64,000 nucleotides of DNA from Rhynchosporium graminicola (lineage: Eukaryota > Ascomycota > Leotiomycetes > Helotiales > Ploettnerulaceae), in assembly GCA_900074885.1 (NCBI GenBank), contig FJUW01000002.1, forward strand, positions 819,001 through 883,000, given 5' to 3'. Positions 36,310 to 48,562 of this stretch are shown here, in pieces. The notes under the pieces were generated by a model that saw only the letters and a list, made by a program, of their open reading frames with translations, made no database searches and was not told the origin of the DNA. How positions within the stretch are numbered: the stretch's first letter is position 1; each line of letters begins with the position of its first letter. The position numbers and the translations under genes were made by a program.

Positions 36310-37777
36310 TTTGGTGGTGGTGTTTGATAAGTGAGAAATCGCACGTGAGCTTGAGAATTTGCGTGCAGAACGCCAAGACACTAGGCGAGATGAGGCTTTA
36401 GGATCGTGAATGAATTTCTTATATCCCTCTCGCTCTCGCTTTTTTATAGCTAAGAGCTGATAGATGAGCTCTCGAGCTCTCGCCCTCTTGACAGCCGCGG
36501 CGGCGCAAACTGGCCTACAAGTGTCCTCAAGAAGTTCTACGGGACTTCAAAGTCGCTTATATATCATCACTTACCAGCCACCGACCAAAATCGATATTGT
36601 GTCAACGTCGAAGGACAGAAGGTGACATTTCTTTTGCTCTAGAGATTGGCGTATTTGATTACAAGGAAAGGACACCGGGGCGACTAATTCTATAGGGGAG
36701 GGAGCGCCTGACCCAGAAACTGGAGAGTTTTGATACCTACAGTAAATTCACTACATGAGAAGTGCTCTTCAACTATTGGGAGCTCCTATCATTGACCATG
36801 ATATGATTTACGACGATGGATAAAGGTTTTCAAGCACGCACACCGGCATTCACACCAACGTCCCCTATATTTCCAGTAATGTGCTATGTTATTGATCATC
36901 AATGTCTCAGGATCGTTTAAAGGGTAGTACAGGGAGCATAGGAACTGATAGGATTCATGGGCACGACAATGCAAATTCGGAATCACCTTTTCAAAACTAT
37001 TGACGAAATACGAACAGTAGTGACCAAAATTTATCGCATGATTTCATGTCTTGTTAAATTTATAATATTCATCTTTGAATCGAGGTTGGTGGTCATTTGA
37101 GCGAAGGGGATCCAGGCTGTCCAAAGTAGTTTCCGTGAAGATAAGGCGAATGTCAACTCAAATAATATCCGATGATAATTTCGTGATTCTACATAATTAA
37201 TTCAGTTAAGTCGCATAGCATTTTCGTGTGGTTGAAAACTAGTTGAGTAAATGTCATGTAGCTTTTCCAACACATTAAACGAGAGAGAGTACTCAGTGAG
37301 AAGCACAGTAAATAAATTTCACCGGAGACCAATTTGGTGCACAGGCAGATGAACGTCACAGAAGAGGACAGTCGTGCCGGTGTCTATGGCGAGGGATGAT
37401 TTAGTAGGAAGTATGATTCCTCTTCGTTATATTTGTATCACATGCACAGTTTATTTATTGGGTGCCTAAAGGAAGCAGTTCAGAAAAGCAATTACTACCG
37501 ATATTTCATACGTTCTCCTCAGGCACAAACTCCGAAAAAGAACTACCTTGGGACAATAGTAGGGCATAGTTGTGTTCACAATTGCCGAGGTACTTAGCCG
37601 AGCCAACATTTTCTCGGTACGCACCAAGACCAGACAACACATCGAATTACCGTGCAACAGAGGGCAAAAATTAACGAGCAGATCGACTTGCTTGTACTCA
37701 TGATTCATGTTGTGTCTGTCGTAGTAAGCCCTTAAAAGCTGTAGGATCATTTTAATGGTTCGGGCCAAAAAACTGAT
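36310..37777. other. Gene-poor region upstream of HPM1
   Basis: AT-rich DNA with no frame above about 100 codons that looks like protein. A CT/GA-rich stretch with repeated TCTCGCTCTCG words lies near 36425-36485, close to the HPM1 promoter. Confidence 0.5.
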
Positions 37778-37790
37778 AAAAACCGCAAAA
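37778..37790 (-). terminator. RNA polymerase III terminator of the tRNA gene
   Basis: On the minus strand, TTTT starts 5 nt after the tRNA 3' end (37790-37787), followed by TTTTT (37782-37778). Confidence 0.6.
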
Positions 37791-37794
37791 GCTA

Positions 37795-37938
37795 TGGACG
37801 ATCAGGGAATCGAACCCTGGACCACCTCTAGGTCGACTGACGTCTGCCAGCGCATGCTCTAAATTTGGTTAGGAAGGGCTCCCCAGGAAGGGGAGGAGGT
37901 ACGAACAAAGAGGTATTATACCACTAAACCAATCGCCC
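37795..37938 (-). tRNA. tRNA gene with a ~70-nt intron, isotype uncertain
   Basis: The acceptor stem GGGCGAT pairs with ATCGTCC, followed by discriminator A. The A box (TGGTTTAGTGG) is intact. The T arm CAGGG-TTCGATT-CCCTG includes a perfect B box. The anticodon stem CCTCT (37913-37909) pairs with AGAGG (37829-37825), and the stretch between must contain an intron of about 70 nt, long for fungal tRNAs. A T-run follows the gene. The body resembles fungal tRNA-Pro, but the loop after CCTCT reads TTGTTC, which would give GTT (Asn), or TGT (Thr) if the stem is shifted by one. The anticodon is therefore open. Confidence 0.72.
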
Positions 37939-39179
37939 GATCTCGCTTTGTAAGGGAGGACTATGGTTCCGTCCGAGATATTTGTATTTATACAACACAC
38001 ACATCATCCGGAGGCTGTAGCACTGGCTTGGAGAAGGAAAGCGGTCTAGAGTGGGTGATATGCAGTGTAGCCGAGCACTATGCATGTGTACTACATGATT
38101 CAGGTTAGGAACAAACTTGGAAAAGGAGACGGGCAGTGCACCTACATCCGAGGGGGAGGAATTTAAGATATCCTGGTGTGTAGGTAGTCAAAGCAGATGA
38201 ATGTATAATAACTAGAAATCAGGAGACACTAGAGATTATTATTTTTATTCGGCAAATATCACCATGTGTCTGTCTTCTTGTTAGAGTTTTTATCAGTCCA
38301 AACCCAATAGCAGCTTGTACAACGGCAGCTTGTACAAGCAGCTTCATCCAGATGTTTCTGGTTGTGTACCGTTCCGTTGCTTTGCTACAAGTTTTATGCA
38401 GTAATCTTGGAAAAGTACGGTGGCTTATTCTCCGCACGGAAGACGGAGACGGAAAACCGGTCTGTAAATGCACTAATTATTAGCCCTCGTCCCTCTGGTC
38501 TCTTTCAAGTATCTGCTTACTATATCTCCTGCCTACTTAAAAAGCGACCTTCGACATGTGGCGGAAAAGTATTGTTCTTTCTGCGCTTTATGTGAGCACC
38601 TCCGGTCAACATTTTAAGAGCTGTTACTATCCCATTGAGTGTTCGAGTGCATGGACTCATAATGTTCTTATTTGGGGCATGAATCCCTCATTGGGAATAT
38701 TTAGGTATGTAGGCCGTTTCGCCAAGTGGCACTTAATGTAGGTAGGTATCTTGTAGAAGTCTAGGTATGACAAGAGGGCAAACCAAGCGACGGGATATCT
38801 TGGTATTGGTTGTCGAGATCAGGACCGATTTTCCAAGGAAATCAAAGCCCTTTCCAAGTTATGTAATATCAGGTGCGCATAAATTGTCTTTCCAAAGTTC
38901 CAGCTGGAAATTTATTGTAATTATCTAGACCAGATACTAGTAGACGTAGGTCACTCACTCTGAGACCGTCTAAAACGACCTGATCGAGTGAATGTCTTTA
39001 TTACTAAGCATGGGCCCGCGTCACATAGGTAGGCCCACTAATACTGACTGACCTCCACTGTGTCTCTTCCTATTTTTTTCTAGATTCGCGCACTCTTTCA
39101 ACTTCGGTACAAATCTGCACTGATTTCTGAAACCAACTGAGGATATTCAGATACTTTTGGAGATACGCCAAACTTGATC
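37939..39179. other. AT-rich intergenic region between tRNA and QNS1
   Basis: No credible coding frame. A short duplicated word GCAGCTTGTACAA occurs twice near 38310-38345. The right end should carry the QNS1 promoter. Confidence 0.5.
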
Positions 39180-42100
39180 ATGGGGCACATCATAACTGTG
39201 GCCACGTGCTCTCTGTGAGCAAACTCTCTCTCCTCTTCGAGTGCTCTATCACGTTCATTGAATCTGATCTGAAAATTGCTAACTCATTCGTGATAGAAAT
39301 CAATGGGCACTTGATTTCACAGGAAACCTGGCGCGAATCATCGAAAGCATTGTCAAAGCAAAGCAGGCTGGCGCCAGTCTCAGAGGTACGCTTATTTTAA
39401 GGATCCGACTTAGAAAGCTTCCTCCCCAGGTAATATATTCACGAAATCGAACCATCTGGGTTTCGGGATAGCTCTTATCGGCTGCACTCTTTCTAGGCTT
39501 TTGAGATATTCACGTTGCTAATTTGATGATACAGTGGGTCCTGAACTGGAGATTCCTGGATATGGATGCTTGGGTCAGTCATCCTTCCTGCCGTTTAGTA
39601 GTAAAAATCGGCGCTGATGTTCGTAGATCACTTTCTTGAAGATGACACCATACTTCATTCTTGGGAGGCCCTCGCTCAAATCATGAATCATCCGGAGTGT
39701 CAAGACATCCTTCTAGATTTGGGAATGCCTGTAAAACATAAGGTTGGCTAGTACAGGTGCTCATTCTGCGACTTAGCTGATTCCTGTAACTTTGAAGTCA
39801 GTAAGATATAATTGCAGAATTATCATCTACAACAAGCAGATAGTATGTGTTCGATATTCCCCTGACACTATTAACCTGATAAACTTTGGCCATACCACTA
39901 GTTTATGTCGATGCTAATCATCAACAGCTACTCATTCGACCCAAGCTGGCTCTTGCGAGCGATGGCAATTATTATGAGCAAAGGTATTTTACAGTAGGTG
40001 ATATAGAATCAGATCATTCATCTTCATTCCGTTCGTAACATGCATACACTCTCATATTCTACTCATGTATTTGGCTCATGTACTGACTCACCAATTATCA
40101 GCCATGGAGATCCGTTCGATTCGTGGAGACGCATTTATTGCCACGCCTTATACAAAGGATAAATGGCCAGAAAACCGCGCCTATTGGGGACGCACTCATT
40201 TCTACTCTGGACACTGCCATTGGTTGCGAGACCTGCGAAGAGTTGTTCACTCCAAACTCTCCTCATATCGGTATGGGACTCGATGGTTGTGAGATATTTA
40301 CAAATTCTTCCGGAAGCCACCATGAATTGCGCAAGCTCCACACGAGAGTGGATTTGATCGTCTCTGCAACCTTAAAATGTGGAGGGCTTTACCTCTATGC
40401 AAATCAACAAGGATGCGATGGAGATCGATTGTATTACGACGGATGCGCGCTCATCGTCCTTAACGGGAAAGTTCTTGCTCAGGGCAGCCAGTTCTCACTG
40501 GACGATACTGAGGTCATAACTGCGACTGTTGACTTGGAAGACATAAGAGCATATCGTGACCAAAAGAGTAGAGCAATGCAAGCTCTAGCGCAAGAAAAGT
40601 ACGAACGCATAAATGTGGAGAGTAAATAGTCCCTCAGGCTTTGGTGGAGAGGATCTGACAAACGTTGTAGTGTCGCTGTCTCGAGAAGGAGATGAGATTG
40701 ATCTCTCCCTACGCCCTACGACACCCCGGGCCGCCAAATATCTTATTCCAGAACAGGAAATTGCTTATGGTCCAGCATGCTATCTGGTAATTTATGCCTT
40801 GGATACATTCTGACACGCTGACTAACGGCATATAAGTGGGATTACTTGCGCAGATCAAATCAAGCAGGATTCTTTCTGCCTCTCAGGTGAGAAGCTTGAC
40901 ACTCATGTCCTTTGAATTCCAGGAGTATTTGCTGGGGAGTAGAGCTGGCAAATGCGCATTTGGAAAATACATAAAAACGTCCGATAAGTGCAGAAGAGTT
41001 GGACTAACAATGAGACCAGTGGTGGAATCGATTCGTGCGCTACTGCTGTTATAAGTAAGTCCCATGACCGAATAGCTCGAGATCGAAACACTCGCACCAA
41101 ATCTTCTGTTCGAGCATGGCGCTGACTGATATAAATGAAGTCCATTCCATGACCCGTTTTGTCTTACAGTCAATTGAGTCGGGAAACCGCCGAGTCCTCG
41201 ATGATCTGCACCGAATTGCCGGAGAAGAGATTGATAGCAGCTGGATCCCTAAAACTGCCCAGGAAGTTGCTAATCGAATTTTATGCGTAAGCACATATTG
41301 ACAGCCTCTATTCATGAGTTGACACACGACTGACACGATATTCTAGACTGCGTATATGGGCATGGAGAAAATGTCATCAGCTGAAACTCGCGCTCGTGCA
41401 GAATCCCTCGCGGCTGCGATCGGTGCTCATCACACATCATTCAATATTGATCCCGTGTATGAAGCACAGGTCAAACTTCTGGCAGAAAACACTGGCACTG
41501 ATCCCAAGTTCAAGACGTCAGGCACGTGCTTTCCCTTCCATAGCTAGTCTTCAGCATTCGCTCAGATATTCTTCCACATCACGAACCCACTCTTGAAGAA
41601 CCTCCACTGACTCAAATCTGCGAAAAGGGGGAACTAAGGTCGAGAACCTCATGTTGCAGAATATACAAGCAGTAAGTATCAAGTACGGCTTCTGTTTCGA
41701 AGCTCGGGACGTGTCTCCTTCCTTCTCCTCTCCCAAAAACTTTTGTATAGCAGCAGCTGACTTTTTCTTTGCCGTAGCGGCTTAGGATGATCAATGGGTA
41801 CGCCTTGGCTCAAATTCTCCCTCAGGCAAGAGGACGACGAGCAGGAGCGCCTGGTTCTCTGTTAGTCTTGGGATCTGCGAATGTAGATGAGAGCCTTAGA
41901 GTTCGTTCATTCCTTCCCTAAAGTATCATTAATATTGGATCAGGGTCAAACTTCCATTGTTAATCCTGATCCCAATCTGAGATACTACATGTTTAATATA
42001 CTAACTTTCTGACAGGGCTATCTGACGTATGTATCGCTCAATTACTTTCTGTTCTTCAGGTTCTGGTACTAACAGAATCTCGCAGAAAATACGACTGCTC

Positions 42101-43149
42101 TTCAGCCGAGTAAGTGACTTCCGAAGCAATATCCACTGCCATACTGGCCTGGCCCACTAACCCCGGTTCAGTATCAATCCCATTGGTGGAATATCGAAAA
42201 CAGACCTCAAGAGATGTAAGTCGGCGCACCTAGAGTTAGCCCCGAGGTCGAACTCAGTGCTCCCGACTTCTAAAGCGGTTCCTGCACTGTACGGAGAGTG
42301 TTGCTAAAAATTGATGTCATTTTAGTTATTCTTTGGGCTTCTCTAGAAGAAAACTTTGGACTTGGCCTGCTTCGCGGCTTTCTGGATGCGCCCCCAACTG
42401 CCGAGCTGGAACCATTAACGGAAGATTATGTCCAGTCGGATGAGGCTGACATGGGAATGACCTATAATGAGCTAAGCATATACGGCCGTTTGAGGAAGAT
42501 CAAGTATATCACTGCTTCGCAATTCGAGATTTGACAGCTGCTGACAAGAAGAAGCAAACTCGGCCCATACGGCATGTTCGAGAAGCTTTTACATCTCTGG
42601 CCCTCGCTTTCACCACAACAAATCTACGAGAAGGTGCGATTCTTCAGCTGGAACTATGCAATTAATCGTCATAAGCAGACAACTATTACGTGAGTCATTC
42701 CTAAATACCTTCCTGGCATTATTTGAGACCCAATTACCACTGAAACGTACACTTTGAGCTCGACCTTGTTTTTATTCTTCGGGTTTCTCCCCTCCTTCAT
42801 TTCTATTCTTGGCCCCACTCACGAGAATGTTCAACATGCTGACGATAAATTCGTTTTAGCCCATCTTACCACATGGAGGCATACGGCTGTGATGACAACA
42901 GATTTGATCAAAGTAAGTCCAATGAATTCGCTTCTTCCTACTGCTGGCTCAAGGCGAACCGCTCGCCCCAGAGCGTTCACTTCCCGAGGAGCAATCCTAG
43001 AATGTTGAGTTTGACCATGCTGACATCTCTTCGCAGGACCTTTCTTGTATCCCTCATTTTCATGGGCCTACGCAAAAATTGAGAGGAGCATCAAGCAGAT
43101 GGGTGGAGTGGGTACCCGGGTTCCTGCCAGTAGTGCTGAAGGCAAGTAG
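39180..43149 (+). CDS. QNS1: Glutamine-dependent NAD+ synthetase (Qns1)
   Basis: This enzyme makes NAD+ from deamido-NAD+, ATP and glutamine, the last step of NAD synthesis. It has an N-terminal nitrilase-like glutaminase and a C-terminal ATP-pyrophosphatase-type synthetase. I assemble 21 exons (39180-39214, 39297-39385, 39535-39573, 39627-39742, 39798-39842, 39928-39993, 40102-40621, 40671-40786, 40837-40886, 41020-41054, 41141-41286, 41347-41521, 41628-41671, 41778-41900, 42016-42026, 42086-42109, 42172-42215, 42326-42503, 42555-42689, 42860-42912, 43037-43149) into 718 codons; yeast Qns1 has 714. The glutaminase triad falls at E45 (GPELEIPG), K114 (IRPKLAL) and C175 (CETCEEL). The synthetase P-loop SGGIDS is at 359-364. 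Later blocks are [30 protein letters not shown] and [10 protein letters not shown]. All motifs are intact, so this looks functional despite its extreme fragmentation. Confidence 0.9.
41522..41627 (+). other. GC-AG intron 12 of QNS1
   Basis: TCAG|GCACGT to CGAAAAG|GGGG. Only this choice keeps frame and gives the join [17 protein letters not shown], with a CTGACTCAAAT branch site 18 nt before the acceptor. The nearest GT (GGCAC|GTGCTT) leaves the wrong phase for the available acceptors. Confidence 0.6.
42016..42026 (+). other. 11-nt internal microexon of QNS1
   Basis: Exon 15 codes only for GYL and two bases of T. It is bounded by CTGACAG| and |GTATGT, and is needed to complete the invariant SLRGYLTKYDCSSAD block together with exons 14 and 16. 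Confidence 0.75.
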
Positions 43150-44982
43150 GATTGAATGAAAGACCTGACGCCACCGTTTGAGGTAAAAGACAGCAAAATA
43201 TCTTTGGAAAGGATGTGCCGCGGCCATTTTTCCATGATTAAAATGAATATTCTCTCTTGTGGTGCATGTGTGAATGTACTTCATTCTCATTTCCCCATGA
43301 TTACTGTATTCATTTCTCCAGTTGGGGGTTGAACGGCATTCCCTCCCATATCTTACTTGCAACTCCAATTTGAAAGGTAGAGAGCACTTGGAAGGGTATC
43401 TCTACACTTATTGACAGCCAGATAGGGCGCGCCTGTTCCAGGGGGCTGTAGAGCTCGCGAAGCTCAAGACACCCGTGAACCTGCCTTGGGCCAGGTGGAC
43501 TATAAGTGAGTCTGCAGATTGAAATTTCTCGGATATATCCCATTGGCTTAAAATTGATGTTGATTTTAAACTCATACACCCCGCTTCTTTATGTTTTCAA
43601 AGAACTAGACATAGAGTTCTAAAGCAAAGGTTACGGAATAGGAAACCTCGCGGAGGTTGGATGTCAGAAGAGTTGAAGGAGGTATTTCGAGATATTTGGG
43701 ATACTATTGATCTGACAAAACTACTTTTCTGATGTTCTATTACTTCGAAGCCCGCAGCCTCAATTGGAGCTGATTCAAATCTCGTGTCAATCCGCCGTAA
43801 CTACCTCTATCTATGTATTATCTAATTCCAGGAAGATTTTGTCAACTGTGAGTTTGGAAGGCACAGATTCGACTTCATGGTTCGGCTATACGGTACTTTG
43901 ACTTCTTTGTCGGTTTTATGGAACTCAACCCATGCAAGAGCCCGAATTGGACAATTGGAGCCTGTCACTAAAATCTCCTGATTCTTCTCTGCTCAAACAT
44001 ATCGCAGCTCTCGTCACAGGTGATTTCCATACTCAAAAATTCAGACTCACTAGACAGTAAACAGATAATCATTCCAGATCTAAGAATTGACCTCTGTAAA
44101 GAAGTCTCGTACCCGATTACCAAGTAGAAAGAGGCTGTCCTCAACTGTCTGTATGGACGTTGAGTTATAGCATATTCAAAAATGTAGATTCCATCTTTGG
44201 ATTGGGCAACCAAGTAATTTTTTTACATCAGAAGCAGAGTAGTTACTGCTTTTGTTTCGGATCTAATAGATGTAATACCAAGGCTCCGGACCTTGAGCTT
44301 GCGAGCATCCTTCGTCTCAAGATCATTTGCTTAATTAAGTGAGCAACAGACGGCAGCACATATTTTGTAGTATATATAGTAAGTGCACTTACTTGGACTA
44401 ATACTTGGCTTAGTGACGAGGTATGACAACCTTTGGTGCAGAAAGGAACTTTTATCTTCGTGAAGGAATTCCTCCGTCGCAATTCTCGAAAACATTATCT
44501 CAAGCTCCTTCTACCAAATCATCGTGGGATCATGCTCTTAGTTCGTTGATATTTAGTCATTGACTCAGCGAGCCAACGTTGCCGACCGAAGGCCTGTGAT
44601 CATGGCATCTTCCCGGACCGTTACTGAATACCGAGGATTGTAGTCAATACGCTTGAGTTATCTACCTTGAGCTGCATTCTTCTTGATCTATTATTATGGG
44701 CATGTCTTTTGAGGCTCTCCAAACCGTACAAATGCCAAACGGCGCTAGTATTTCGCTTAGACGAGCTAACGACCCACAGCCTAACCCACCTTCCACGGCA
44801 CGAACTTTTCCACGATCCTAACCATCGACAACTTTTGAACACCACGTTTCAGTCTCCGCCACAAATAGCGGTTAAATCGATTGAATCTCTTGTTCTGCAA
44901 AAACAACAACCAAACGTAAGTCCGCGCGCCATTGAATAGGATCAGCGTGGCCAGATACTGACAGCATCGTTCCGCAGTCAAA
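43150..44982. other. AT-rich gene-poor region ending in the RPP2 leader
   Basis: 43150-44700 shows no credible gene. From about 44760 the DNA becomes C/A-rich and pyrimidine-rich, typical of a ribosomal-protein promoter and leader; a leader intron is listed separately. Confidence 0.5.
44916..44977 (+). other. Probable 5'-UTR intron of RPP2
   Basis: AAAC|GTAAGT ... ACTGACAG ... TTCCGCAG| ends 5 nt before ATG 44983. Strong donor, branch-like and acceptor words, 62 nt long. Leader introns are common in fungal ribosomal-protein genes. Confidence 0.6.
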
Positions 44983-45430
44983 ATGAAGCACCTCGCAGCT
45001 TACCTTCTCCTAACCATCGGTGGTAACACCTCTCCTTCCGCTTCCGACGTCAAAGCCGTTCTCGAGTCCGTTGGAGTCGAGGCCGATGATGAGCGTCTTT
45101 CCACCCTCATCTCTGAGCTCAAGGACAAGGATATCCAAGAGGTACGGGATCAATACAAAATTGAGAATTTCCGCGATAGTGGCTAATAATTATGCAGTTG
45201 ATCGCTGAGGGATCTACCAAGTTGGCTTCCGTCTCATCTGGAGGTGGTGGCGGCTCTGCTCCAGCTGCTGGAGGTGCCGCTGCTTCAGGTGGTGCTGCCG
45301 CTGAGGAGAAGGAAGAGGAGAAGCCCGAGGGTACGTTTTGCATCTTCGAGATTGCTTCGATTCATTACTAATGCCCTATGCAGAGAAGGAGGAGTCCGAC
45401 GAGGATATGGGTTTCGGTCTTTTCGACTAA
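44983..45430 (+). CDS. RPP2: 60S acidic ribosomal protein P2
   Basis: A stalk protein of the large ribosomal subunit that recruits and activates translational GTPases. Three exons (44983-45141, 45198-45330, 45384-45430) give 112 codons. The N-terminus [10 protein letters not shown] is the P2 type, as opposed to P1, and is followed by the helical dimerisation domain, a G/A-rich hinge ([15 protein letters not shown]) and the acidic C-terminus [12 protein letters not shown], which binds elongation factors. Expected to be highly expressed. Confidence 0.97.
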
Positions 45431-46068
45431 ACAATCAAATTCTCTCTTCACGGATGCCACGCTCTCGACTATGCATAGCAAATGGTCAGAGGTTTTGGGA
45501 GGAGTTGTGTGCGCTTTGCAGGAAACTTGCGTATCATGGAAACTGGGTCGAATTGATGATCTTCCACGATGAAATGTCAGGGATGCAGGTTATATAATGC
45601 AATAGAGACGTGCTTCTTCCAACAAATGAGAGCTCCTAGAAACTTTGACTATGACTACTCATGAATTAACACTGTGACCCAAGCTTTGTGAGGAATTTTC
45701 CTTGTTGCGATGTTTCCCGAGCGGAGAATCAATTCATGTATGGGATCGTGACAATATCACGAACCAGCACCTAGTGATGAAGACAAGCCTTATCACTTCA
45801 AAGCGCAACTAACGACCCGATTGGGACTATCTGCGCTTCTTGAACAATATTTTCCAAGGCTGAACAGCCTCGTCATCGATTGCCAAGACATTGGGGCTTC
45901 TTGCCCTAATCGCGCAGAAAGTGTTGCGCTACTGTAGTATGGAAGCGAATAGCGCCCCCGCTAAGGTGCCAAATCCACTTCATTGTTTAGGACCTCGTTT
46001 TGGAATAGCCATCATCATCTTCGACTTTCGACAAATATTGAAAGCCGACACTTACACCAACCGCAGAT
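45431..46068. other. Intergenic region RPP2 to RPS15
   Basis: RPP2 3' flank and RPS15 promoter. Small open frames continue past the RPP2 stop in other phases but are not convincing. Confidence 0.5.
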
Positions 46069-46760
46069 ATGGCAGACGAATACGTGAGTAGTGATCGAAG
46101 CTCCCGTCTTTCTGCCACCCGCGCATACCCTGTTCGCCATTTCTAGCGCCCAAGAAACAATGCTGACATTTATTTTACAAACAGGATGCCGTTGAGGCCG
46201 CTGAGATCAAAAAGAAGAGAGCCTTCAGAAAGTTCTCCTACCGCGGAATCGATCTCGATCAGTACGAAATCCATACATACATACCCAAGTCTTGAGAATT
46301 ACAAAGGGGAGCAAATAAGCTAACCCTCGATTCTTCAACCACAGACTCCTCGATCTCTCCTCCGACCAGCTCCGTGATGTTGTCCACGCCCGCGCTCGCC
46401 GTCGTTTCAACCGTGGTCTGAAGCGCAAGCCCATGGGTTTGATCAAGAAGCTCCGAAAGTCCAAGCAGGAGGCCCAGCCCAACGAGAAGCCAGACCTCGT
46501 CAAGACTCATCTCCGAAACATGATTGTCGTCCCAGAGATGATCGGTAGCGTTATCGGTATCTACTCAGGAAAGGAGTTCAACCAGGTCGAAATTAAGCCT
46601 GAGATGGTCGGACACTACTTGGGAGAATTCTCTATCTCATAGTACGTACACGATTGCGAGACAGCTTTGAATGATGCTAACAGTTTCCAGCCACCCAGTC
46701 AAGCACGGAAGACCCGGTATTGGTGCCACTCACTCTTCTCGTTTCATTCCTCTCAAGTAA
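46069..46760 (+). CDS. RPS15: 40S ribosomal protein S15 (uS19)
   Basis: uS19 sits on the head of the small subunit near the decoding region and is needed for 40S export. Four exons (46069-46083, 46185-46261, 46345-46641, 46691-46760) give 152 codons. The first exon is only five codons (MADEY). The conserved core [66 protein letters not shown] and the tail [22 protein letters not shown] are all present. Confidence 0.97.
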
Positions 46761-47657
46761 ATACTTGCTGTACGCTGGGCTTTTTACGGATGGGATGGGC
46801 ACATGGAAATGGGATATTTGATCGTAGCAGTCGAGAAATGAACTGCCGCAGATACCAATGAAATCTTGCAACCTCCAAATACTCGTGCTGCAGATGTGAT
46901 GTGACATGATTGGGCTTGGATAAGGGGACGGATGGAGTTGACGGAAATGCTGGAAATTGTGACAGGAATCTGCGCCAGCTCTTGAGCACGACACAAAAGC
47001 TAGCAGATTTTCTAGCCATGCTACCACAAGAAGAGTCCTTGAACTCACATTCCCCTTCGCACCAACTTGGCTCTGGAAGTCCTTTTCACCTGCTCTGGTA
47101 TAAAGAGTGATACTCATCATTTGCAAACTGCTCTTATCTTTCTGGACAAGATTTGGGATGCACTTCGATGAATTATCTGGATCTGCTCCTCCTCGCTAGA
47201 TATCCGACATAACAAGTAAAGGCCAATGTCAGTTCGTGGTGGGAATCGTTAGATGTAATTCTGGCTTGCAACTTTCGCTTCCCACTAGTCTTCAGGCCGA
47301 ACGCTTTCGCAAGTATGGAAACATTTAGGATTGCTCTTCTAAATGCTCGTTCAGCTACGTGCCCGATTTACACAAAAGTGAATTTCCTCTAGAGCACAGC
47401 ATACACCATTCGCTCATACACAAGGAAGTGTACCTGAAGCACCGATTTCAAAAAATACAGCAGCCGAGCAGCGATGCTGTGTTGAAATTTGAGTGCGACT
47501 GTTAGATGCGTTCGCGGATCTAGTGAGCGTACTGTAGAAGCTGTGCTGTTACGGGTAATCTTATTCAGATGTGCTGCTCTATTTCTCTGTTTGGTAATTA
47601 TGAGGTATAGGTGGTTTCTAATTGCGTATCTCCGTCTTGTCACGAGTATATCTTCGT

Positions 47658-47690
47658 CTCCCTTGGAACTCCCTTGGAACTCCCTTGGAG
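47658..47690. repeat. 11-bp CTCCCTTGGAR triplicate
   Basis: Three consecutive copies of CTCCCTTGGAA/G (47658, 47669, 47680). Simple local duplication. Confidence 0.8.
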
Positions 47691-48537
47691 CTAGCAAGCG
47701 GGTACCAGCGACTTCTCCTTGAGACTGAGATTGAGATTGAGATGTAGAATATAGAGGTTTTGTGATACTTGACATAGTCATGGTGGAATGCTGTGCGATG
47801 GTATCTTAACCTCGGCGTAGATAGTTGGTGCTTCTAGAAGTTGAATTTGTGTCTAGTGAGTATTAATATTTGGGACTAAATGACCTTGGAGTAACAAAAG
47901 ACGGAAGAAGAGCGTGTAACTAGGAGAGCTTGGTCGGCTTTCTCTAGATATCCTTTGCACAGCCAGATACTGTAGCCTTGCATTTCAGGTGACGACTATA
48001 TGTATCCTGAAGAGACCTCGGGAAGCTCACAAGGGGCCAGAAAGAAGTGCATTTGGCTAACTTCCCCGCATTGATTTCTCAAGCCTTGCACATTCCGGCA
48101 AGAGTCATTTGTAGCTTTCTAATGGCAAACATATCATGTGGCATACCGTAGTTCTGCAGGGCGTATTGGGGTATAAGTAGAGCTCGGCTGGGGTAATTAC
48201 TTATATACCTCCGTGAAAAGAAAGGCACCAGTCCGATCTGTCGTTTTTCGGATGGCACGTACTACCGGGCACGATTCGGATTCGGACGTATCATCCATCT
48301 TCTAGCCGGCTTTCATCTCTTCTCAGATGAGATGAGGTTACAAGCATATCTCTTTTGGGGCGAACGGTAATCGTCGGTCTCATGGATACGGTAGATGGAC
48401 CGCCGCATGTAGAGAGAGACGCCGTGATGCAGAAACCTCATGCAGGGGAGGGGCTAACTAATGGATGGATAGAGGACTGAGAGCGGCCCCTGTGCGCGTC
48501 CATCCAGGAACCCCGGATCCCGTTCGCGTCCTTGTCA

Positions 48538-48562
48538 TCTCGTCTCGTCTCGTCTCGTCTCG
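48538..48562. repeat. TCTCG microsatellite, five units
   Basis: Five perfect TCTCG pentamers followed by a degenerate sixth (TCTCC). Confidence 0.85.

Noticed and set aside
40613..40671. Apparent +1 frameshift in QNS1 after RINVE
   Set aside because: A 49-nt intron (A|GTAAAT...CTGACAAAC...TGTAG|TG) restores frame and gives the family-like join [13 protein letters not shown], so no mutation is needed.
46677..47126. 149-codon minus-strand frame across the RPS15 3' end
   Set aside because: It overlaps the last RPS15 exon in antisense and has no protein family features.
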